Assembly (NCBI RefSeq): GCF_023051145.1
Contig: NZ_JALKFS010000005.1
Coordinates: 930,001 to 994,000, forward strand
Origin: Williamsia sp. DF01-3
Lineage (GTDB): Bacteria; Actinomycetota; Actinomycetes; Mycobacteriales; Mycobacteriaceae
DNA length: 64,000 bases
Direction: 5' to 3'
Below, piece by piece: positions 20,903-29,657 of this stretch. The position numbers and the translations under genes were made by a program. The stretch's first letter is position 1, and every line of letters starts with the position of its first letter. A model generated the notes under the pieces. That model had not been told where the DNA came from, made no database searches, and was given only the letters and a program-made list of their open reading frames with translations.

Positions 20903-21349
20903 TCAGCCGAGTGGGATCTGGGTGGTGCCGTTGTTGAAGCAGCCGCTCCAGGTCTGGAAGTCCCCGGCGAAGCTGATCCCGTCAGTGCACTGGACCCGGT
21001 TCTGGCCGTCGACCACCACAGTCGCTCCCGGCCCCGCGATACCGATGGACAACCCCGGATTCACACCCTGCATCTCAACAACCGCCCCTGGTCCCAGCGC
21101 GATGGCAGCCGGACCTGAGAAGTTGTTGCCGGTGGACACGGCGACGCCGCCATCTGCGGTGATGGCGAGTGTCAGGCCGGTCGGACCCGAGGACGAGTAG
21201 CAGTTCGCACCTGCGCTGGTCTGGCCGGGCAGGCTCGGGCAGATCTCGGGAGCGGCGGTGGCGGTAGGTGCGGCGGCGAAGGTGAGGGCGGCGGCACCCG
21301 CGCCTGCTGCTGCGGCGGCGACGACGGACTTGCGAGTGAAACGAATCAT
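20903..21349 (-). CDS. Small secreted protein of unknown function (possibly DUF6764-like)
   Basis: A 148-residue protein with a clear Sec signal peptide: MIRFTRKSVV, an Ala/Gly core, and a likely cleavage after TATAA. The mature part begins APEICPSLPGQTSAGANCY and is Gly/Ala-rich, low in charge, with four cysteines that could form two disulfides. The ATG at 21349 follows AAGGAG; a longer in-frame start is less likely. The overall layout resembles small secreted mycobacterial proteins of the DUF6764 type, from memory and not certain. Its own terminator suggests a single-gene unit. Confidence 0.8.
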   Translation of the reverse strand: MIRFTRKSVVAAAAAGAGAAALTFAAAPTATAAPEICPSLPGQTSAGANCYSSSGPTGLTLAITADGGVAVSTGNNFSGPAAIALGPGAVVEMQGVNPGLSIGIAGPGATVVVDGQNRVQCTDGISFAGDFQTWSGCFNNGTTQIPLG

Positions 21350-21653
21350 TCTCGAGCTCCTTTTTCGATGCGGCATTTTGTGACGACTACCACACGTGTT
21401 CGGAGCCGAAACAAAGCTGGATTGCTTGGGTGTGAGAAAAGTCGAAAAAGGTGGTTCGGGGCTCGGGATTCTCGTCGTTGCGCGGTCTGTAGGGCGAGCG
21501 TTTGACGGTTAGCTGCGGCGCTGACGGCCTGCTCGCGAATCTCGCCGATGCTCGGTCTGCAGACCGAGCGTTTGCCGGTTGGCGGAGCGGCCCGAATGTT
21601 CGCCGACGCGCAGCCGTCAGTCACGCGACCCCATCTGCGACAGGACAGCCAGA
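21350..21653. other. 304-base intergenic region with a perfect 18-bp palindrome and imperfect direct repeats
   Basis: I see no gene here. It contains the promoter of the secreted protein and a perfect palindrome, CTCGGTCTGCAGACCGAG, at 21551-21568. The stretches near 21482-21513 and 21553-21583 are imperfect direct repeats of about 31 bases (CGGTCTG...GAGCGTTTG.CGGTT), offset by about 71 bases. The region looks like a degenerate intergenic repeat or a regulatory element. Confidence 0.5.
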
Positions 21654-22169
21654 TCACTCGATGGCAAAACCGAATGCGTCAGATCCACGGGTGCATCGCG
21701 AGAGCACCCCGCGGGTTTGTGACGGGCCGCAATCCCATCCGCTGACCTGCTGCTGAGTTCCTGTCGCGATCTTCGGGCCGTACTCTCTGGCGACCGGCAT
21801 CACTGCGGCGCAGTCCACGCCGCTGCCGGCGAAGATGACGACCTGTAGCGCGCCGTCGGGACCATTGACCGTCTCGCACCGGACGCCTTCGATGGCGGGA
21901 AGTCGCTTCGAGTCGGGAATCGAGGTGGCCGGCGGCAATGACGGGCCGGGTACGGCGGGTGCGTTCGAGTTCTCGGTCGACGGCGTGCGCGATGAGGTGG
22001 TGCCGGGCTCGGCCGGAGAACTCGAACCGATCGCGGCGCTGCCCGAACTCTTCGCGGCCGACGAATTGCCAGGCGCGGCCGAGTCGTCCCCGCCGCAGGC
22101 GGAAAGCGTGACGACCGCGCCCGTGACGATCACCAATGGTCCGGCAAGACGGAGAAGAGCGGTACGCAT
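21654..22169 (-). CDS. Putative lipoprotein
   Basis: A 171-residue lipoprotein. The start at 22169 (MRTALLRLAGPLVIVTGAVV) gives a signal peptide ending in the lipobox LSAC, so the cysteine would be lipidated and membrane-anchored. A Ser/Ala/Pro-rich linker of about 70 residues follows. A small C-terminal domain contains three cysteines and the segments GVRCETVNGPDGALQVVIF and QVSGWDCGPSQTRGVLSRC. Function unknown. It is divergent from the TetR gene. Confidence 0.82.
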   Translation of the reverse strand: MRTALLRLAGPLVIVTGAVVTLSACGGDDSAAPGNSSAAKSSGSAAIGSSSPAEPGTTSSRTPSTENSNAPAVPGPSLPPATSIPDSKRLPAIEGVRCETVNGPDGALQVVIFAGSGVDCAAVMPVAREYGPKIATGTQQQVSGWDCGPSQTRGVLSRCTRGSDAFGFAIE

Positions 22170-22290
22170 GGGGCAACCGTAGCGAACCGCATCCCGGCCC
22201 ACATGACGGCGACGCATCCACCGCGTCAGGTGATGCCCGCCACTCCAGCCGCCCGGTGTGACGCGTTCTATCTTTTTGCACCCGACAGAA

Positions 22291-22312
22291 AAGTTGCAGA
22301 ACTCTGCAAGTT
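22291..22312. promoter_or_regulatory. Likely TetR operator
   Basis: An inverted repeat with 10-base arms and a 2-base centre: TTGCAGA and TCTGCAA pair perfectly at 22294-22309, and the arms extend to 22291-22312 with one mismatch. It lies 16 bases upstream of the TetR start, where it would overlap the promoter. Autoregulation of the TetR gene and of the MmpL gene behind it is the natural inference. Confidence 0.65.
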
Positions 22313-22328
22313 CCGTACGGTGGAAGTC

Positions 22329-22949
22329 ATGCAAGAAATGGGCTTACGCGAATCCAAGAAGGCAGCCACGCGGCTGGCTCTGGCGACTGCGGTGCTCCGT
22401 CATGCGTCGGACGGCGGCCTCGAGTCGGTGTCCGTGGAGACCGTCGCTGCCGAGGTCGGAGTATCCGCAAGAACTTTCCACAACTACTTTCCGAGCAAAG
22501 AAGATGCGCTGATCTATTTCGTCGGCGTCATGCTCGACCGCCTGGCCGATCTGATCGAGTCGCGACCCGGGGGAGAGGTGCTGTGGGACTCGGTCGAGTA
22601 CGCCCTGACCGAGATCGCCTGCGACACCGAAGCCGATCCGGGGCAGTTCCTGACCCTGATCCGTCTGCTCGAGACCGAGCCGACACTGGCCGACCACAAA
22701 CACAGTGACGGACTGGCCGCGGAACAGAAGGCCCGGTTCGAGTCGGTGGTCGGATGCCGCGGTGAATCCACCGACTTGGGCCGGTACGAGCGCGTGGTCT
22801 TCGGGAACGCGTTGGTGACCCTGCGTGTGGGGTTGGAGATGTGGAGCGAAGGGCTCGCCCCGCACACCGACCTCCGTGAATTCCTCGGCGAAGCATTCCG
22901 TCTCACCAAGTGCGGCTTGTCCCGCCCGATGTCGACACCAAATCCCTGA
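22329..22949 (+). CDS. TetR-family transcriptional regulator
   Basis: A 206-residue repressor-type protein. The N-terminal helix-turn-helix is visible as SVETVAAEVGVSARTFHNYF followed by PSKEDALIYF, the standard TetR recognition helix. The C-terminal two thirds would form the ligand-binding and dimer domain. I took the ATG at 22329 (MQEMGLRESKKAATRLALAT). It is followed after 56 bases by an MmpL exporter on the same strand, and a palindrome lies just upstream. The likely role is to control that exporter in response to a small molecule or lipid. Confidence 0.93.
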   Translation: MQEMGLRESKKAATRLALATAVLRHASDGGLESVSVETVAAEVGVSARTFHNYFPSKEDALIYFVGVMLDRLADLIESRPGGEVLWDSVEYALTEIACDTEADPGQFLTLIRLLETEPTLADHKHSDGLAAEQKARFESVVGCRGESTDLGRYERVVFGNALVTLRVGLEMWSEGLAPHTDLREFLGEAFRLTKCGLSRPMSTPNP

Positions 22950-23005
22950 CCTGACGCCTACCGGCGCACCCAAACCTCCCGAAGACCCACTGGAAGGACC
23001 AGCAC

Positions 23006-25351
23006 ATGGCCACTTATCTCTATCGAATAGGCAAATGGGCCTATTTGAACAAGTTCAAGATGATCGCGATCTGGCTACTCGTGCTGGTCGCGATGGGTGT
23101 GGCGGCCGCAACGCTGTCGAAGCCCAATTCCGAGAGCTTCTCGATTCCTGGCATTCCGTCGGAAAAAGCTCAGAATCAGATGGTCGAGGCCTTCCCGGAA
23201 AAGCCGAAGTTCTCCGAGGACACGTCGGTCAAGTACGTGGTGAAGGCCCCGGAGGGTTCGAATCTGAACACTCCGCAGAATCAGGCCACCATCAACGCCA
23301 TGGTCGAGCAGATGAAGCAGTTCGACAAGGTCAAGCAGCCTGAGTCGATCGTCAACCCATTCGAGACCTACGGCACACCAGATCGTCCCGGGCCCGGCTG
23401 GAACGCGGTCACCGAGTTCCAGTCCCAGCAGTTCGGGAAGTCGCCCGTCGAAGCGGCGGCCGACGCGCAGGCCGGGTCACCGATCAACAAAGACCAGACC
23501 ATGGCCCAGCTCGCTGCGTCCTTCGACGTCGAGGCCAGCGCGGATGTGAGCGCAAAGGCTCACGAACAGATGGAAGACGTTGCCGATCAAGCGCGCCAGG
23601 GAGGCCTCACGGTCGAGATGTCGGGTACGGCCCTGCCTCAACCCGCAATCGGTCTCACCTCTGAGCTCATCGGTATGGGCGTCGGTGCGATCGTCATGAT
23701 CCTCACCTTCGCGTCGCTGGTCGCCTGGGGCATGCCGCTCATCACCGCAATCGTCGGTGTTGTGATCGGCATGATGGGAGTCACGGCAGCCACGTTCTTC
23801 TTCGATCTCAGCTCGGAGACCCCGATCCTCGCGACGATGATCGGTCTCGCGGTCGGCATCGACTACGCGCTGTTCATCCTCTCCCGCTACCGGCATGAGG
23901 TGCACACCTCCAAGTCTCGTGCCGAAGCAGCCGGAAAGGCCGTCGGCACAGCGGGTTCGGCCGTTGTCTTTGCCGGTGCGACCGTGTTCATCGCGCTCGC
24001 AGCCCTTTTCATCGTCAACATCCCGTTCCTCACGGCGATGGGCCTGGCCGCGGCCGGCACGGTGCTGGTAGCCGTCCTCGTCGCGCTCACGTTGCTGCCT
24101 GCGATCCTCGGTCTCTTCGGCGGCAAGGTGTTCGCCGGCCGGATCAAGGCCCTCAACGCACCTGATGTGACGCCCTCCGATCCGGCGCGCCGCCACAACG
24201 GACAGCGTTGGATCAACCAGGTGGTCAAGCGCCCCGCGCTCTTCGCGATCGCACCGATCATCCTGCTCGCGCTGATCGCACTTCCGATGGCCGGTCTGAA
24301 GTTGGCTCTGCCCAACGACGGCAGCGGAGACCCCAGCACCACACAGCGCAAGGCGTACGAGCTGGTGGCCGAGGGCTATGGTCCGGGCCAGAACAACCCG
24401 TTTGTGGTTGTTGTCGACGGCAGCGCCATCGCGGACGAGACGCAGCGGATCGACGCGTTCAACGGTCTGGTCAACCAGATCAAGGGCGTCGACGATGTCG
24501 CCACGGCGCTGATCAGCCCCGGCGACGTGAACGCGTCCGGCGACACCGCGATCATCTCGGTGCTCCCTGCGAGTTCGTCGGGAGAAGAGGCCACACAGCA
24601 GCTCGTGAAGGATCTGCGAGGCCTGGAATCGAGTGTCACCGAGTCGACCGGACTCACCTACGGTGTCACCGGGCAGACGGCGATCGAGATCGATGTGTCC
24701 GATCAGCTCAGCTCGGCTCTGATCCCGTACCTGATCGTGGTGGTCGGACTGGCGTTCATCTTGTTGATGATCGTGTTCCGCTCGATCCTGGTTCCGCTGA
24801 CCGCCGCACTGGGCTTCCTGCTCAGCGTGGGCGCCACCTTCGGTGCCACGGTGGCGATCTTCACCAATGGTGACCTCGGGCTGATCGGTAATCCGCAGCC
24901 TCTGGTCAGCTTCTTGCCGATCATGCTGATCGGCGTGGTGTTCGGACTCGCGATGGATTACCAGGTGTTCCTGGTGACCCGGATGCGTGAGGCGTACGTC
25001 CACGGTTCGTCGGCCAAGGATGCGATCGTGTCGGGCTTCAGTCACAGTGCCCGCGTGGTGGCAGCCGCAGCCGCCATCATGATCTCGGTGTTCGCGGCGT
25101 TCATGTTGCAAGAGATGGTGTTCATCAAGGCGATGGGATTTGCGCTGGCGATCGCGGTGTTCTTCGACGCCTTCATCGTCCGCATGACGCTGATCCCGGC
25201 CGTGCTCGCCCTCCTGGGCGACAAGGCGTGGTCGCTGCCCAAGTGGCTGGACAAGATCCTGCCCAACGTCGACATCGAGGGCGAGAAGCTCAACAAGACG
25301 CTTGCCGCCGAGCAAGCGGAAATCGACAGGCGTGAACAAGTGTCCGTCTGA
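23006..25351 (+). CDS. MmpL/RND-family membrane exporter
   Basis: A 781-residue two-domain MMPL transporter. The proton-relay motifs are GLAVGIDYALFILSRYRHE and GLAMDYQVFLVTRMREAY, and the periplasmic domains lie at about residues 40-200 and 450-560. A C-terminal cytoplasmic tail of about 40 residues follows the last helix. The ATG at 23006 follows GGAAGG. It is unrelated in detail to the MmpL at 15210-17336. The TetR gene immediately upstream and the strong terminator downstream define a two-gene unit. Export of a lipid or a toxic compound is inferred; the substrate is unknown. Confidence 0.95.
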   Translation: MATYLYRIGKWAYLNKFKMIAIWLLVLVAMGVAAATLSKPNSESFSIPGIPSEKAQNQMVEAFPEKPKFSEDTSVKYVVKAPEGSNLNTPQNQATINAMVEQMKQFDKVKQPESIVNPFETYGTPDRPGPGWNAVTEFQSQQFGKSPVEAAADAQAGSPINKDQTMAQLAASFDVEASADVSAKAHEQMEDVADQARQGGLTVEMSGTALPQPAIGLTSELIGMGVGAIVMILTFASLVAWGMPLITAIVGVVIGMMGVTAATFFFDLSSETPILATMIGLAVGIDYALFILSRYRHEVHTSKSRAEAAGKAVGTAGSAVVFAGATVFIALAALFIVNIPFLTAMGLAAAGTVLVAVLVALTLLPAILGLFGGKVFAGRIKALNAPDVTPSDPARRHNGQRWINQVVKRPALFAIAPIILLALIALPMAGLKLALPNDGSGDPSTTQRKAYELVAEGYGPGQNNPFVVVVDGSAIADETQRIDAFNGLVNQIKGVDDVATALISPGDVNASGDTAIISVLPASSSGEEATQQLVKDLRGLESSVTESTGLTYGVTGQTAIEIDVSDQLSSALIPYLIVVVGLAFILLMIVFRSILVPLTAALGFLLSVGATFGATVAIFTNGDLGLIGNPQPLVSFLPIMLIGVVFGLAMDYQVFLVTRMREAYVHGSSAKDAIVSGFSHSARVVAAAAAIMISVFAAFMLQEMVFIKAMGFALAIAVFFDAFIVRMTLIPAVLALLGDKAWSLPKWLDKILPNVDIEGEKLNKTLAAEQAEIDRREQVSV

Positions 25352-25368
25352 TCGTCGTCGCGCACAAC

Positions 25369-25405
25369 ACTCACCCCACCAGCTCGCTGAGCTGGTGGGG
25401 TGAGT
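25369..25405 (+). terminator. Strong terminator hairpin after the TetR-MmpL unit
   Basis: A perfect 17-bp stem (25369-25385 with 25389-25405, loop GCT) followed by TCGTTTGTT, 18 bases after the MmpL stop. It also faces the 3' end of the convergent aldo-keto reductase gene. Confidence 0.85.
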
Positions 25406-25430
25406 TCGTTTGTTGGAGAGTATCTCTCGG

Positions 25431-26304
25431 CTAGGGCCCAGCTATGGTGCTCAACTCGGCATAGTCAGCGTCGGACAGCTGCACGCCGGCGCCGGCAGCG
25501 TTGTCGCGCAGGTGGGTGACCGATGAGGTGCCAGGGATCAGCAGGATGTTCGGTGAACGCCGGAGGAGCCACGCCAGAGCAACCGACATCGGTGTCGCGT
25601 CGAGCCGAGTCGACACCGAGCTCAGCACCGCCGACTGCAACGGGCTGAAGCCGCCGAGGGGAAAGAACGGTACGTAGGCGATGCCATCGGTGTTCAACGA
25701 GTCGATCAGCTCGTCGTCATGTCGATTGGCCACGTTGTAGAAGTTCTGGACGCAGACGATCGGCGCGAGCGCGCGCGCCTCGGCGACCTGGTCAGGTGTC
25801 ACATTGCTGAGCCCGAGGTGCCGGATCAGCCCGTTCTGCTGCAACTCCGCCAGGGTCGTAAAGGCCTCTTCGATGGATCCCGACTCCGGGCCCGCGGGAC
25901 TTCCCACCCGCAGATTGACCACGTCGACCACGTCGAGTCCGAGATTCTCGAGATTGGAATGGACGCTGTCGCGCAGCTGCTGAGGCGATCGAGCCGGCGG
26001 CCAGCCGCCCTGGGCGTCACGATGCGCCGACCTTCGTGATGACGCGGAGCGAGTCTGGGTACGGGTGAAGTGCCTGTCTGATGAGCTGATTGGTGATGTA
26101 GGGCCCGTACGCGTCGCTGGTGTCGATGTGGGTGATGCCCAGCTCCACCACCTCGCGCAGGACGCTGACTGCAGCGCTGCGGTCGGCCGGAGGTCCCATC
26201 ACGCCGGGGCCTGCCAGTTGCATTGCGCCGTAGCCGAAACGGGTGAGCTCGAGCTGATCGGTGAGCGGAAAGACCCCGCCGGGAAGTTGTGTTGCGTTTG
26301 TCAT
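25431..26304 (-). pseudogene. Aldo-keto reductase, frame broken by a small indel
   Basis: NADPH-dependent aldo-keto reductase family. The N-terminal part from the ATG at 26304 has the cofactor strand FGYGAMQLAG, the catalytic segment THIDTSDAYGPYI (Asp and Tyr of the tetrad) and VITKVGAS, the catalytic Lys region, then a stop at 26017. The C-terminal part (GLSNVTPDQVAEARAL, QNFYNVANRHDD, LLIPGTSSVTHLRDN) is one frame away. Two bases are missing (TCG CGT GAC in place of TCG TGAC) or one T is extra near 26018-26020. Restored, the protein would be about 291 residues. It is divergent from an MmyB-type regulator, a frequent pairing in actinobacteria. Confidence 0.9.
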
Positions 26305-26406
26305 GTCCCCACCGTGCGAGACGCGACGAGACCGTGCCAGTGCCCCGGTCTTCCTGGGAGTGACAGGGACAGTCACGCCGAGCGCAAGTCTGAGTACGGT
26401 CGACGT
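26305..26406. promoter_or_regulatory. Divergent promoter region between aldo-keto reductase and MmyB-type regulator
   Basis: A 102-base region holding both promoters. An inverted repeat, GTGAC-N7-GTCAC, at 26360-26376 lies 30 bases upstream of the regulator start and is a candidate operator for the MmyB-type protein. Confidence 0.45.
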
Positions 26407-27270
26407 ATGGGCGGCAACGGACAACTCGGCGACTACCTTCGTGCCCGACGGGAGCTCGTTCGGCCGGAGGACGTCGGGCTGCCGGTGGTGGGGCAGCGCC
26501 GCGTGTCGGGGTTACGCCGCGAGGAGGTGGCGATGCTCGCCGGCATCAGCTCCGACTACTACCTCCGGCTGGAGCAAGGGCGCGACCACAACCCGTCGGT
26601 GCAGGTGCTCGAATCACTTGGCCGCGTACTGCAACTCGACGAGACGGCTACGTCCTATCTCATCGGACTCGCTGCGCCCCAGACACGCAAACGCACGCGA
26701 CGTCACCGCCGCGAGACGGTGCCCGAGGGCATCCGCCAACTACTTGCCACCATCGGAATGCCTGCCTTCGTGGAGAGTCGACACTTCGACGTGCTCGCCG
26801 CCAACGACCTTGCCCGCGCCGTGTCACCTAATCTGCGTGTCGGTCAGAATCGCTTGAAAGCCTTGTTCCTCGACCCCGGCGAACAAGCACTCTGCCCGAA
26901 TCATGAATTGGCCATGAGCCACCTCGTCGCGGGCTTCCGACAGTCGGTCGGCCCCGACGTCGATGATCCGCGTGTCGTGCAGATAGTGGGGGAGCTGTCC
27001 CTGGCGAGCGAGCAGTTCCGTCGACTGTGGGCTCGGCACGACGTGCAGGTCCGGGTGGGCACTCAGACCCCGATGTACCACCCGCAGGTCGGCGAGCTGA
27101 TGCTCTACAAAGACCGGCTTGCCGTCGATGCATCCGAAGGCCTTGTCTTGGTCATCTATCACGCGGCGCCCGGAACCGACAGCGCAGACAAGCTCGCTCT
27201 GCTCGCATCGCTGGCCGCGCCGTCGGCGCCGGAGTTGTCGGCGCGTGCAGTGGACGTGACGGACGGCTGA
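26407..27270 (+). CDS. MmyB-type helix-turn-helix transcriptional regulator
   Basis: A 287-residue regulator with an N-terminal Xre-like helix-turn-helix (VSGLRREEVAMLAGISSDYY, then LEQGRDHNPSVQVLESLGRV). A C-terminal PAS-like MmyB ligand-binding domain (about residues 100-270) contains GTQTPMYHPQVGELMLYKDR. I set the start at the ATG at 26407 (MGGNGQLGDYLRARRELVRP). Proteins of this type usually control the divergently transcribed oxidoreductase, here the aldo-keto reductase. The ligand is unknown. Confidence 0.93.
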   Translation: MGGNGQLGDYLRARRELVRPEDVGLPVVGQRRVSGLRREEVAMLAGISSDYYLRLEQGRDHNPSVQVLESLGRVLQLDETATSYLIGLAAPQTRKRTRRHRRETVPEGIRQLLATIGMPAFVESRHFDVLAANDLARAVSPNLRVGQNRLKALFLDPGEQALCPNHELAMSHLVAGFRQSVGPDVDDPRVVQIVGELSLASEQFRRLWARHDVQVRVGTQTPMYHPQVGELMLYKDRLAVDASEGLVLVIYHAAPGTDSADKLALLASLAAPSAPELSARAVDVTDG

Positions 27271-27353
27271 ACGCCGGGGCCTCTGGTCGAGAAGTCTCGC
27301 CGCCACACCCCGGCGTTTTGCCCGGTGGTGCGGCGCACTGGGAAGATGCATCG

Positions 27354-28616
27354 GTGAACGATCCCCAACAAGGCCCCGACCGCAGCTTCACCCTCGGGAC
27401 CAGCCTGGCCGGCACGCTCGGACGAACCGGGACGATCAATACGCCGCACGGGCAGATCCAGACGCCGGCATTCGTTCCGGTCGGGACCAAGGCGACGGTG
27501 AAGACCGTGGTTCCCGAGGCGGTGCGCGACCTCGGCGCCCAGGCGGTCCTGGCCAACGCCTATCACCTGTATCTGCAGCCCGGTCCGCACATCATCGACG
27601 AGGCGGGTGGTCTCGGGAAGTTCATGAATTGGCCCGGCCCCACCTACACCGACAGTGGCGGCTTCCAGGTGATGTCACTCGGGGCCGGCTTCAAGAAGGT
27701 CATCGCGATGGACGTGACCGGGATGCAGAACGACGAGGTGATCGCCGAGGGCAAGGAACGATTGGCCCGCGTCGACGACGACGGGGTCACGTTCAAATCG
27801 CATCTGGATGGTTCGCCCCATCGGTTCACCCCTGAGGTGTCGATGCAGATTCAACACCAGTTGGGCGCCGACATCATCTTTGCGTTCGATGAACTCACCA
27901 CGTTGATGAACACCCGTGAGTACCAGGAGACGTCGCTCGAGCGGACACGGCTCTGGGCGATCAGGTGCCTGGCCGAACACAACCGGCTGACCGCCGAACG
28001 CAGCCATCGACCGACCCAGTCGCTCTGGGGAGTGTTGCAGGGCGCGCAGTACGAAGACCTGCGGCGCAAGGCGGCGCGTGATCTGGTTGCGATGAGCGAA
28101 CGCGACGTCGACAACGGCGGCCGCGGTTTCGGTGGCTACGGAATCGGGGGTGCACTGGAGAAACAGAACCTGGGCACCATCGTCCGGTGGGTGAACGAGG
28201 AACTGCCACAGGACAAAGCGCGACATCTCCTGGGGATCAGCGAACCGGACGACATCTTCACCGCGATCGAGAACGGGGTCGACACGTTCGACTGCGTGTC
28301 GCCGTCGCGGGTGGCGCGCAACGGGGCCATCTATTCACTCGATGGTCGCTACAACGTGACGAACAGCCGGTTCCGCAACGACTTCGGACCACTGGATCCC
28401 GCGATCGAGAACTACACAACGCAATACACCCGGGCGTACATCCACCACTTGTTCAAAGCCAAAGAAGGCCTGGCGGCCACACTCTGCACCATCCACAATG
28501 AGCACTTCATCGTGACGTTGGTGGAGCGGGCGCGCCAGGCCATCGAAGACGGGACCTACTTCGAGTTCCGGGACGAGTTCCTCGGCCGGTACTACGCGCA
28601 GGCGAAAACCTCGTGA
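27354..28616 (+). CDS. tgt: tRNA-guanine transglycosylase lacking the usual zinc cysteines
   Basis: A 420-residue TGT-family enzyme, which exchanges the guanine at position 34 of GUN-anticodon tRNAs for a deazaguanine base. Both catalytic aspartates are kept: TDSGGFQVMSL and DTFDCVSPSRVARNGAIYS. The usual CxCxxC zinc motif before the tRNA-binding histidine helix is absent: the segment reads DPAIENYTTQYTRAYIHHLF. The loop normally GGLAVGE reads GIGGALEKQN, so the base pocket may differ. No cysteines appear there in any other frame, so this is not a frameshift artefact. Start is GTG at 27354. A GluQ synthetase gene lies nearby, which supports a queuosine-type role. No queuosine synthesis genes are in the window, so salvage is inferred. 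Confidence 0.9.
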   Translation: MNDPQQGPDRSFTLGTSLAGTLGRTGTINTPHGQIQTPAFVPVGTKATVKTVVPEAVRDLGAQAVLANAYHLYLQPGPHIIDEAGGLGKFMNWPGPTYTDSGGFQVMSLGAGFKKVIAMDVTGMQNDEVIAEGKERLARVDDDGVTFKSHLDGSPHRFTPEVSMQIQHQLGADIIFAFDELTTLMNTREYQETSLERTRLWAIRCLAEHNRLTAERSHRPTQSLWGVLQGAQYEDLRRKAARDLVAMSERDVDNGGRGFGGYGIGGALEKQNLGTIVRWVNEELPQDKARHLLGISEPDDIFTAIENGVDTFDCVSPSRVARNGAIYSLDGRYNVTNSRFRNDFGPLDPAIENYTTQYTRAYIHHLFKAKEGLAATLCTIHNEHFIVTLVERARQAIEDGTYFEFRDEFLGRYYAQAKTS

Positions 28617-28617
28617 A

Positions 28618-29334
28618 CTAGCCGGTCTTGACGACCTTGGTGCCACCGGCGAACTTGTCGTGGATGCCCTGGTTGTTCGGGTCACTGTTGATGGTGACAC
28701 CGATGGCGATCAGGATTCCGAGCGAGGCGAGGCTCAACAGGAACGGCAAGATCGGCACGAACGACAGCAGCGACGACAGGAAGCCGATCAGCATCCAGGA
28801 GTTCCGCTTGAGGGACTCTTCCTGGGTGGGCAGTCCGCCCGACACGCCCTGAACCTTCAGCTTCAGGAGCTGCTTGCCCAACGTTGCGCCCGAACGGGTT
28901 TCGAAGAACACGAAGTAAGCCAACCCGGCGAGGCTCAGGATTAGGGAGACGATCAGCGACACGATGAAGATGTCGACGACCAGCACGACGATCGTCGAAA
29001 CGATGGCCAATACCACGCCGACGATGATGGCGTCGATGATCCTGGCGCCCAAGCGAATTCCGGCGCCTGCGGTCTGCCCGAATCCGGCGCCCGCCTGCGG
29101 CTGTCCGTAGCTGGACTGGTCGCCGAACTGGGGCGGCGGGGGATAGCTGCCCTGCGAGGGCGGAGGGTAGCTGCCCTGCGGCGGCGGGTACGAACCTGCC
29201 GACGGCGGGGTACCTGGCTGCTGGTAGGAACCGGGAGGCGGACCTGCCGGGCCGCCTTTACCCAGGTCCGGGTTCGGCGGGGGATTGTTGCCCGGGTAGT
29301 TGGGGTCGGGGCCTGGGTACTGCGGTCCGCTCAT
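28618..29334 (-). CDS. RDD-family membrane protein with Pro/Gly-rich N-terminus
   Basis: A 238-residue membrane protein. The first 95 residues are a low-complexity, disordered tract of Pro, Gly, Ser, Tyr and Gln (repeats of the type GSYPPP). An RDD domain follows: GIRLGARIIDAIIVG (the Arg and Asp of RDD), several membrane segments, and FFETRSGATLGKQLLKLKV. Start at the ATG at 29334. Its stop lies one base from the tgt stop, tail to tail. Function unknown; RDD proteins are sometimes linked to transport or stress. Confidence 0.88.
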   Translation of the reverse strand: MSGPQYPGPDPNYPGNNPPPNPDLGKGGPAGPPPGSYQQPGTPPSAGSYPPPQGSYPPPSQGSYPPPPQFGDQSSYGQPQAGAGFGQTAGAGIRLGARIIDAIIVGVVLAIVSTIVVLVVDIFIVSLIVSLILSLAGLAYFVFFETRSGATLGKQLLKLKVQGVSGGLPTQEESLKRNSWMLIGFLSSLLSFVPILPFLLSLASLGILIAIGVTINSDPNNQGIHDKFAGGTKVVKTG

Positions 29335-29657
29335 GACGTTCGTTTCCTCTCGCGGCGAAGGCACGCTTCGCACCTACCTGATGGTCGTGACGAGTCTAAA
29401 CCGGACAAAGGTGGGTTGCCGGTTGTTTGGACCCCTGAGGGGTGTCTAGCCAGCGTTGATTCGAGTAAGCGATCATCGACCGCCGCTTGGTGTTTGAGCA
29501 GGTCAGTCGATTTTCGGCGTCGACCGGTTGCCCGCATCTGCGGCGCTCACCGGTTACCGGCAGCGTGAATCCAAGGCCGGATCGCTATTCCATTCGAATG
29601 ATCGCTCGGCGTGCCGTCTGCCCGTGGACTTGTCATGGCGCGGCGTTCTGGTGCCGA
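29335..29657. other. 323-base intergenic region upstream of the RDD gene
   Basis: No gene is visible. It should contain the promoter of the RDD protein and the 3' region of gluQ. A perfect 6-1-6 palindrome, ACCCCT-G-AGGGGT, lies at 29431-29443, about 97 bases upstream of the RDD start, and could be an operator. I see no clear terminator for gluQ. Confidence 0.4.

Noticed and set aside
27354-28616. The TGT-family gene as part of a DNA-modifying (dpd-type) defence cluster
   Set aside because: No helicase, nuclease or other dpd-like genes are nearby, and the neighbouring gluQ points to tRNA modification.
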